From the NCBI RefSeq assembly GCF_002198675.1, contig NZ_MWLL01000246.1, forward strand, positions 1 to 64,000: DNA of 64,000 nt. The letters are read 5' to 3'. Shown here piece by piece: positions 58,298-64,000 of the stretch (positions are counted from its first letter, which is position 1; each line of letters starts with the position of its first letter). The position numbers were made by a program, and so were the translations under genes. The notes under the pieces were generated by a model. The model saw only the letters and a program-made list of their open reading frames with translations, made no database searches and was not told where the DNA came from. The stretch is from Kineosporia sp. R_H_3 (GTDB lineage: Bacteria; Actinomycetota; Actinomycetes; Actinomycetales; Kineosporiaceae).

Positions 58298-58744
58298 CTA
58301 CCCCGCGCTACCCGCCTGCTGGGCGTAGGCGCGCATCTCCTCGACGTCGTCCGGCGCGTCCTCGGTCATGATCCGCCGCACCTGGACGGGCTGCTGGAGC
58401 GGACGACCGCCGCGGCCGGGCACAGCCGAGACGCGGGCCGCGATCTCCACGGCCCGCGCACGGTCCGGGACGTCGACGATCTGGTAGCCCGCGACCCACT
58501 CCTTGAACTCCGCGAAGGGGCCGTCGGTGACGACCGGTGCGCCGATCCCGTCGGCCGTGACGACCACCGAGAGGTCCGGCGGCGAGAGCACGTCCGCACC
58601 GACGAGCTCGCCGCTCGCGACGAGCTCCTCGTTGAGCGCCCGGTAGTGGTCCAGGTGCGCCGCGACCTCGTCCTCGGTCCAGCGCTCGATCGGGGTGTCG
58701 TCGACCCCGGGCCGGAAGTCGACGATGAGCAGGTACTTCGGCAT
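58298..58744 (-). CDS. YCII-related (DGPF) domain protein
   Basis: This 148-residue protein has the YCII fold signature in MPKYLLIVDFRPGVD and the characteristic DGPFAEFKEWVAGYQIVDV segment (middle of the protein), with a helix HLDHYRALNEELVASGELV. YCII-family proteins act on small chlorinated or peptide-like substrates, or function as DGPF proteins beside sigma factors. No sigma factor is present here. The C-terminal half after residue 115 is less conserved. Confidence 0.87.
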   Translation of the reverse strand: MPKYLLIVDFRPGVDDTPIERWTEDEVAAHLDHYRALNEELVASGELVGADVLSPPDLSVVVTADGIGAPVVTDGPFAEFKEWVAGYQIVDVPDRARAVEIAARVSAVPGRGGRPLQQPVQVRRIMTEDAPDDVEEMRAYAQQAGSAG

Positions 58745-58846
58745 GGTGTCCTCCGTCGTGGTGATGGGTGCCGGTCGTCCGTGGGACGGAGCCGACGTCG
58801 CGTTCTCGACATGCCCACCCGGACGCCGCCGACGCGCGGCGGCCCG

Positions 58847-60028
58847 TCAGCCCCCGAGCACCGCCCGGAGCGCACCGTCGAGATCGGCCCACAGGTCCTC
58901 GACGTCCTCGATGCCCACGGAGAGGCGGCAGAGGCTGGGGCCGACGATCGCGGCGTCGCCGGCCCACCGGGCCCGCCGCTCGATGAGCGACTCGACACCG
59001 CCGAGGCTCGTCGCGTGGGCGACGAGGCGCAGCCGGGCGAGGAAGTCCTCGGTCTGCTCCGCCGTCCCGTCGACGTCGAACGACAGCATCGAGCCGTAGC
59101 CGCCGGTGAGCACCCGGGTGGCCCGCTCGTGGCCCACGTCCGCCGGGAGCCCCGGGTAGTTGACCTTGCGCACCAGGGGATGGGCGTCGAGCCGGCGGGC
59201 GAGCTCACCCGCGGACGCCTGCGCCTGCGCGAGCCGGACGCCGAGCGTACGCAGGCCACGGACCGCGAGGAACGCCTCGAGCGCACCGGGGATCGCCCCG
59301 TGGTCGTGCCGGTGGGTCGCGAGGAACGCCGCGTGCTCCGGGCTCGCGCACACCGCGGCCCCGAGGAGCAGGTCGGAGTGGCCGCCGAGGAGCTTGGTCG
59401 CGGAGTGCATGACGATGTCGGCGCCGAGCGCGAGCGGCCGCTGCCGCAGCGGGGTCGCGAACGTGGCGTCGACGACGCTCAGGGCGCCGCGCTCCCGGGC
59501 GCCGGCCGCGATGGCCGGGACGTCGGCGACCGCCATGAGCGGGTTCGCGACGGACTCGACCCAGACGACGTCCGCACCGTCCGCCGCCGCGAGCACGGCG
59601 TCGGTGTCGCCGGGGGCCGCCCGCCGGACCGTCAGCCGGCCGTGCGCCTCCATCCGCTCGAAGACGTTCCGGACGCCGTAGTACGCGACCGTCGGGAGGA
59701 CGACGACGCCACCGGTCGGCACGAGGTCCGCGATCGCGGTCGCGGCGGCGAGGCCCGAGGAGAACGCCACCGCCGTCCCGCCGTCGAGCGCCCCGAGCGC
59801 CGTCTCGAACGCGGACCACCCCACGTTGCCGTCGCGGCCGTACGCGACCTGCGTGTCGTGGAGGTACGTCGCGCTGAGGTGGATCGGCGGGTTGACCGGC
59901 GCCCCCGGCGCCCGTGCGGGCCGGCCGGCCTGGACGGCGACAGTGCCAGGCGACCAGGCCGGGTCGAGGGCGATGTGGGCGGGCGGCGCCCCGGCGGGCT
60001 CGGAGGTCATGGCGGGCTCGGTGGTCAT
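58847..60028 (-). CDS. PLP-dependent trans-sulfuration enzyme (cystathionine gamma-synthase/lyase type)
   Basis: This 393-residue enzyme is a Cys/Met-metabolism PLP enzyme. The cofactor lysine is Lys212 in SATKLLGGHSD. It also has the phosphate-binding FSSGLAAATAI, the Tyr region PTVAYYGVRN, VWVESVANPLMAVAD and the C-terminal SLGGVESLIERRA. Enzymes of this family synthesise or cleave cystathionine, O-acetylhomoserine or methionine. The exact reaction cannot be told. ATG 60028 is the best start and the N-terminal extension is rich in Ala/Pro. No sulfur-metabolism genes adjoin it. Confidence 0.93.
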   Translation of the reverse strand: MTTEPAMTSEPAGAPPAHIALDPAWSPGTVAVQAGRPARAPGAPVNPPIHLSATYLHDTQVAYGRDGNVGWSAFETALGALDGGTAVAFSSGLAAATAIADLVPTGGVVVLPTVAYYGVRNVFERMEAHGRLTVRRAAPGDTDAVLAAADGADVVWVESVANPLMAVADVPAIAAGARERGALSVVDATFATPLRQRPLALGADIVMHSATKLLGGHSDLLLGAAVCASPEHAAFLATHRHDHGAIPGALEAFLAVRGLRTLGVRLAQAQASAGELARRLDAHPLVRKVNYPGLPADVGHERATRVLTGGYGSMLSFDVDGTAEQTEDFLARLRLVAHATSLGGVESLIERRARWAGDAAIVGPSLCRLSVGIEDVEDLWADLDGALRAVLGG

Positions 60029-60157
60029 GGCGGCATCCTGCCGGACGACGGCCGCCGTCCGGCGTCGGCTGGGACGTACGTGCGCCGCCGCGTGCGGCCT
60101 CCGCGGGAATAGGGTGCTCGTCCGGGCTCTCGTCACCACGCGTTCGGAGGTCGTCCC

Positions 60158-61858
60158 ATGAGGTCGTCCAGCACGGTCGGCGGGCTGACCGTCCACGCGG
60201 TCGCCGGCACCCACGCGGTGCTCCTGGGGTTCGACCTGGTCGACCCCGCGGGGTGCCTCGGGTTCGGCGTCCGCCGCACCGACCACACCGAGGACGAGAC
60301 CTACTGGCTGCGCGGGCTGAAGACGTTCGCGAGCCTCGTGCCGCACCCCTCGCCGGGGATGGACTTCTCGCTGCGCGACCACCCCGTGCAGGGCTTCCAG
60401 TGGGGCGACTACACCGCCAAGCCCGACCACGAGTACACGTACGACGTCGTCGCCTGGCAGGGCGCGCCGGGGGCGCTGCAGCCGCTGCTCCAGGCGTCGG
60501 TGCGGGTGCGGACCGAGCCGGAGGACGACGGCACGCACGGGGTCTGGTTCAACCGCGGCGTCGCCGGGTCGCAGGCGTTCGCCAAGCGGTTCGGGCACTG
60601 CAGCCCGCCGACGGGTGCGGACGAGAGCCATCCGGCGTTCGCGTGGCTGTCCCGCGGGCTCGCGGAGGCGTTCCTCGCCTTCGTCGGCCGGGCGAACGGG
60701 CCGGAGTGGGGGCTGCGCGGCGCGTTCTACGAGTTCACCTGGGGCCGTGGGCTGCAGGCATTGGCGGCGGCCGCGGCGGCCGGTGCCGACGTCGCGCTCG
60801 TCGTCCACGGCCGCGACAAGGACTCCGACGCCGCTACCGCCGCCGGCAAGGACACCGACCGGACCGCGGCGGACAACCGGACCGCGGTGACCGCCGCCGG
60901 CCTCGACCCCGTCGTCACGTGGCGGACGGCGCCGCTGCGGTCGGCGTTGCAGCACAACAAGTTCCTCGTGCTCACCCACCAGGGGCAGCCGGTCTCGGTG
61001 TGGACCGGGTCGACGAACCTCACCCAGGGCGCGCTCTTCGGCCACCTCAACGTCGGCCACCTCGTGCACGACCCGGTGGTCGCCGGGCAGTTCCTCGACT
61101 ACTGGGCGCTCCTCGCCGACCAGACGAGCACCACCGCTGTCGCCCGGCAGTGGACCGAGACGCGGAACCCGGTCGACCCGGCGCTCCCGCCGCCGGACGG
61201 CGTCACCGCGGTGCTGTCACCGCGCGGCACGAAGAGCCCGCTGCTCGACTGGTACGCGCGGACGTTCGACGCGGCGACCGACAGCGCGCACATCACCGGC
61301 GCCTTCGGGCTGCACAAGGTCTTCCGGGACGTCCTCGCCCGGGACCGGGACGTCGTCCGGACCGTGCTCCTCGACAAGCGGCCGCCGCGGGACACCCCGG
61401 TCCCGGCCACGGACCCCGACGTCCGGACGTCGTGGGGCGACTACCTGCAGCACGCGACCCTCGAAGGCTGGGCGGACGAGCAGCTCACCGGCTTCAACAC
61501 GTGGGTGAAGTTCGTGCACACCAAGGTGATCCTCGTGGACCCGCTCACCGACTCCCCCACCCTCTTCACCGGGTCGGCGAACTACTCGGACAACTCGACG
61601 ACCGACAACGAGGAGAACACCGTCGTCGTCCGCGGGGCGGCCGCCCGCCGCGTCGCCGACATCTACCTCACCGAGTACCAGCGGCTCTTCATGCACTTCG
61701 TCTTCCGCAACTGGGCCACCCTCGACGCGAACGACCCCGAGGCGATCACCGCCGGGGCCGGGCACCTCGACGAGACGTCCGGCTGGACGGAGCGCCACTA
61801 CCGGCCGGGCGGCTGGCGCGAGCGGCAGCGGCGCACGTTCGCGCGGACCGGTCGCTGA
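60158..61858 (+). CDS. Phospholipase D-fold protein with two HKD motifs
   Basis: This 566-residue protein has two PLD signatures: H266-x-K268 in LQHNKFLVLTHQ with GSTNLTQGALF, and H454-x-K456 in FVHTKVILVDPL with FTGSANYSDNST. A single chain with two HKD motifs forms one active site. The N-terminal about 220 residues have a beta-rich region (TYDVVAWQGAPGALQP). No signal peptide or membrane segment is evident. It could be a phospholipase, nuclease or transphosphatidylase. The ATG at 60158 has GGAGG about 9 bases upstream. The gene is alone, followed by a perfect hairpin. Confidence 0.9.
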   Translation: MRSSSTVGGLTVHAVAGTHAVLLGFDLVDPAGCLGFGVRRTDHTEDETYWLRGLKTFASLVPHPSPGMDFSLRDHPVQGFQWGDYTAKPDHEYTYDVVAWQGAPGALQPLLQASVRVRTEPEDDGTHGVWFNRGVAGSQAFAKRFGHCSPPTGADESHPAFAWLSRGLAEAFLAFVGRANGPEWGLRGAFYEFTWGRGLQALAAAAAAGADVALVVHGRDKDSDAATAAGKDTDRTAADNRTAVTAAGLDPVVTWRTAPLRSALQHNKFLVLTHQGQPVSVWTGSTNLTQGALFGHLNVGHLVHDPVVAGQFLDYWALLADQTSTTAVARQWTETRNPVDPALPPPDGVTAVLSPRGTKSPLLDWYARTFDAATDSAHITGAFGLHKVFRDVLARDRDVVRTVLLDKRPPRDTPVPATDPDVRTSWGDYLQHATLEGWADEQLTGFNTWVKFVHTKVILVDPLTDSPTLFTGSANYSDNSTTDNEENTVVVRGAAARRVADIYLTEYQRLFMHFVFRNWATLDANDPEAITAGAGHLDETSGWTERHYRPGGWRERQRRTFARTGR

Positions 61859-61870
61859 CCCGGTCCGCGC
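61841..61870 (+). terminator. Terminator hairpin overlapping the PLD-protein stop
   Basis: Perfect 11-bp arms GCGCGGACCGG (61841-61851) and CCGGTCCGCGC (61860-61870) with an 8-base loop that contains the TGA stop (61856-61858). No U-run. The convergent amine oxidase gene may use it as well. Confidence 0.65.
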
Positions 61871-61900
61871 GATCCGTGCGTCCGTCCGTGACGCGCGACC

Positions 61901-63874
61901 TCAGTGCTCGCAGGCGCAGGCGCCGTTGCCGTTGCCGTTGCCGGACGCGCAGTGCGCGGCGCCGTGCGGCGTCGGTCGCGGCGCGTTCAGGGTCGGGTTG
62001 CGGTCGAAGAAGCCGAACGGCTGGAGCGCGAAGCCGACGTGGGAGCGCGGCATGACCGGCCAGTCCTCGAGCCGGACGACGTGGTGCATGCCGAACGAGT
62101 ACCAGACGACGAGGTCGGTGTCGGCGATCGGCCGGTTGGCCGCCGTCCAGGCCGGCAGGCCGTCGCCGCCCCGGCTCTGGTTCGGGTACTCGCCGGCCGC
62201 GTGCCGCTCGTTCCGGTCGTACGCCGTGACCCAGAGGTTCTTCGTCGCGAACGCGGCCCGCTACGCGACCGAGGACTGCGGCCCGGCGGCGAGGGTGATC
62301 GCGTCGGACGGCACGAGCTTGTAGGCGACCGGGTCGCCGACGACGTTGCGCCGTCCGTGGTTGACGACCTTCCAGAAGCGGTGCTTGGAGGCGTCCGCGA
62401 CCCGGATCGCGTCCTGCTCGCGCTCGAGGAGACGGTCCACGGTGTGGAACGCGCTGTGGTGCGGGTTGTCCTCGGGGGTCACCGTCTCGACCTCGTAGAC
62501 GGCGTTGCTCTCGCCGTCGAGGTCGAAGTCGAGGCGCATGTTGAACATGTGCTGGTGGATCGGGCCGTAGAGCCCGTCGTTGTTGAGGGGCTGGCCGTAG
62601 GGCGTCCGCTCGCCCGGCTGCTGCGCGGTCGTCGAGAGGATGCCGGTCGCCTTGACGAGGAACTCGATCGTGCCGTCGAGGTAGAGGTGCCAGTAGAAGC
62701 CGTACTCGTAGTTCGCGACGGTCGCGATGAACGAGATCACGAGCTTGCGGGAGCGGCGCACCTCGCTCGACCCGGTGCGGAAGTCGTAGTGCTTCCAGAG
62801 GATCGAGTCGTCCTCCTCGTGCATGCAGATCGCGTTCTTGATCGTCAGCGGTGCGCCGTGGCTGTCCGCGACGAGGCCGTCGAAGTACCGGATCTCGCCG
62901 AGGCAGTCGCAGCCGAGCTCGAGGGAGTTCGCGAGCGCACCGATGTTGTACTCGCCGGCGTCGAACGCGTTCTTGCGGTACTGCACCGTCGTCGGGTCGC
63001 CGTACGGCACGACCATCTCCGACAGCGAGACCCGGTGCAGCACCGAACGGTCCTCGCCCTTGTCGGTGAACCGCACCTGGTGGAGCACGAGGCCCTCGCG
63101 GGCGGTGAAGCCGATCCGGAACGACCAGTCCGCCCAGCGGACGTGGTTGCCGGTGACGACGAACGACGGCCCCTCCGGCTGGACGACCTCGATCGGCCTG
63201 AGGTCCGTGCGCGCCGGCCCGACGTCGGCGGGGAGGTAGTTGTCCTCCTGCCGCGGCACCGGGATGAGCGGCCCCTCCTCGACGCGCACGACGGTGCCCG
63301 CGTTGAGGTCGTAGATCACGACGAGGTCCTCGGCCGGGTGCGCGTACGGGTTGTCGTCGGCGCGCATCCGCGCGTAGACGAGCGCGCGGAGCAGGCGCCG
63401 GCCCTCGTCGTCCACGCCGTAGTAGCCGGCCGACCAGGGCTCGATGCAGACGAGGTCCAGGTCGGTGAGCCCGCGCCGGGCGAGCGCCTTGACGACCCGC
63501 GGGTCGGCCTTGCAGTTGACCTCGCACTCCTCGAACTCGTCGAGCATGATCGGCGGCTGCCCGACACCCTCGACGCCGTGCCAGTCCTCGACGGTGCCGC
63601 GGCCCAGGTCGACGACGGCCTCGTAGGCCGCGCCGTCCGCGCGGTCGATGAGGACGACGGCCGCCTCGCGCGGGCAGGCCGCCAGGTCCCCGGCGAGCGC
63701 GGCCTTGCCCGGCTCGCGCAGGACGACGCCCGCGAACCGGAAGGAGTCGGCCGCGGCCGGCCCGGCCTTGAGGACGGCGACGGCGGCGGTGATCTCCTCG
63801 GCGCTCAGCGGGTCGAGCGGGTGGGAGACCGAGAGCGCGTCGGGCGCAGCGGTGACCAGGGCTTCGGCGGACAT
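61901..63874 (-). pseudogene. Copper amine oxidase interrupted by an in-frame TAG
   Basis: The whole reading frame (658 codons) encodes a primary-amine oxidase closely resembling Arthrobacter enzymes. Catalytic Asp305 lies in FDAGEY, the TPQ-precursor Tyr389 in ANYEYGFYW, and two copper ligands, His440 and His442, in PIHQHMFN. A TAG at 62261-62263 (codon 538) stops translation. Downstream, in the same frame and without other damage, come ATKNLWVTAYDR and FGMHHVVRLEDWP, where His598 aligns with the third copper ligand. The product of 537 residues should therefore lack a full copper site and could not form TPQ. Nonsense mutation, sequencing error and readthrough are all possible. Confidence 0.88.
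62261..62263 (-). other. Premature TAG codon within the amine oxidase gene
   Basis: The codon lies between SSVA and RAAFATKNLW, where homologues have Arg, Lys or Gln. A CAG or AAG codon would need one base change (C>T or A>T) to give TAG. Strong frame conservation on both sides argues against a frameshift. Confidence 0.85.
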
Positions 63875-64000
63875 GCGGACCTCCGGGGGCGGGTTGCGCT
63901 GACGGTAAGCCCCGTGATGGCCGCTGCCAAGGCCTGGACGTGAACGCCGTGTGAGACGGAGGACGAATCCGCGGGCCGGATCAGGTCACCTGCGCGACGA

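Noticed and set aside
62261-62263. Pyrrolysine or selenocysteine recoding at the amine oxidase TAG
   Set aside because: Amine oxidases do not need either residue there, TAG is not a Sec codon, and no pyl genes or special element are visible.

Overview
The window is very GC-rich, with strong G/C bias at third codon positions, many GTG starts, ATGA/GTGA stop-start overlaps and many genes that look leaderless. It carries two PaaX-type regulators, an MprF-like protein, a LigD-type PrimPol protein and an actinobacterial LexA box. Together these point to a free-living, aerobic, high-GC actinobacterium. The genus cannot be decided from this sequence. No rRNA, tRNA, CRISPR array, insertion sequence, phage gene or plasmid gene was seen; it reads as ordinary chromosome.

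Layout. 1-6.3 kb: small metabolic and regulatory genes (aldo/keto reductase, YjbR, SnoaL-like, MarR plus zinc ribbon, DUF1684), then an acyl-CoA synthetase and an enoyl-CoA hydratase relative. The first 67 bases are a perfect inverted copy of the 3' part of the aldo/keto reductase gene. 6.3-13.4 kb: MprF-like protein, a molybdopterin oxidoreductase, a WYL-type regulator, a conserved unknown and a MetE-like methyltransferase. 13.5-17.0 kb: regulators, namely TetR, a tandem-duplicated GntR-like protein behind a 380-bp region full of GTGCA/TGCAC repeats, and a PaaX. 17.2-24.7 kb: a secreted metzincin-like protease, a membrane-protein pair with a two-component system, and a divergent CDF metal exporter. 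24.7-33.6 kb: 3-hydroxyacyl-CoA dehydrogenase, a Baeyer-Villiger-type monooxygenase, an EamA transporter, and a NitT/TauT-type ABC importer with a duplicated binding-protein gene and a second PaaX. 33.9-42.3 kb: an HSP90-family ATPase overlapping a 998-residue helical-repeat protein, a membrane protein, a PrimPol protein, a DUF1801 protein and a ZIP-like transporter. 42.3-47.2 kb: a MoxR/DUF58/vWA/vWA cluster with a membrane-anchored trypsin-like protease. 47.4-64 kb: alpha/beta hydrolase, an epimerase-like SDR, a transglutaminase-fold protein behind a LexA box, a molybdate ModABC operon with its MerR-HTH/TOBE regulator beside an FdhF/YdeP-type molybdoenzyme, an OYE-type flavoenzyme, a YCII protein, a PLP trans-sulfuration enzyme, a phospholipase-D-fold protein, and a copper amine oxidase gene broken by an in-frame TAG.

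How the parts fit. The acyl-CoA synthetase, hydratase relative, hydroxyacyl-CoA dehydrogenase, monooxygenase and PaaX regulators suggest catabolism of organic acids or aromatics, but no complete pathway is present. ModABC would supply molybdenum to the adjacent FdhF/YdeP enzyme and to the oxidoreductase at 8.9-11.0 kb. The least explained parts are the HSP90/repeat-protein operon, the duplicated GntR protein with its repeat-rich upstream region, the SOS-box transglutaminase gene and the interrupted amine oxidase.
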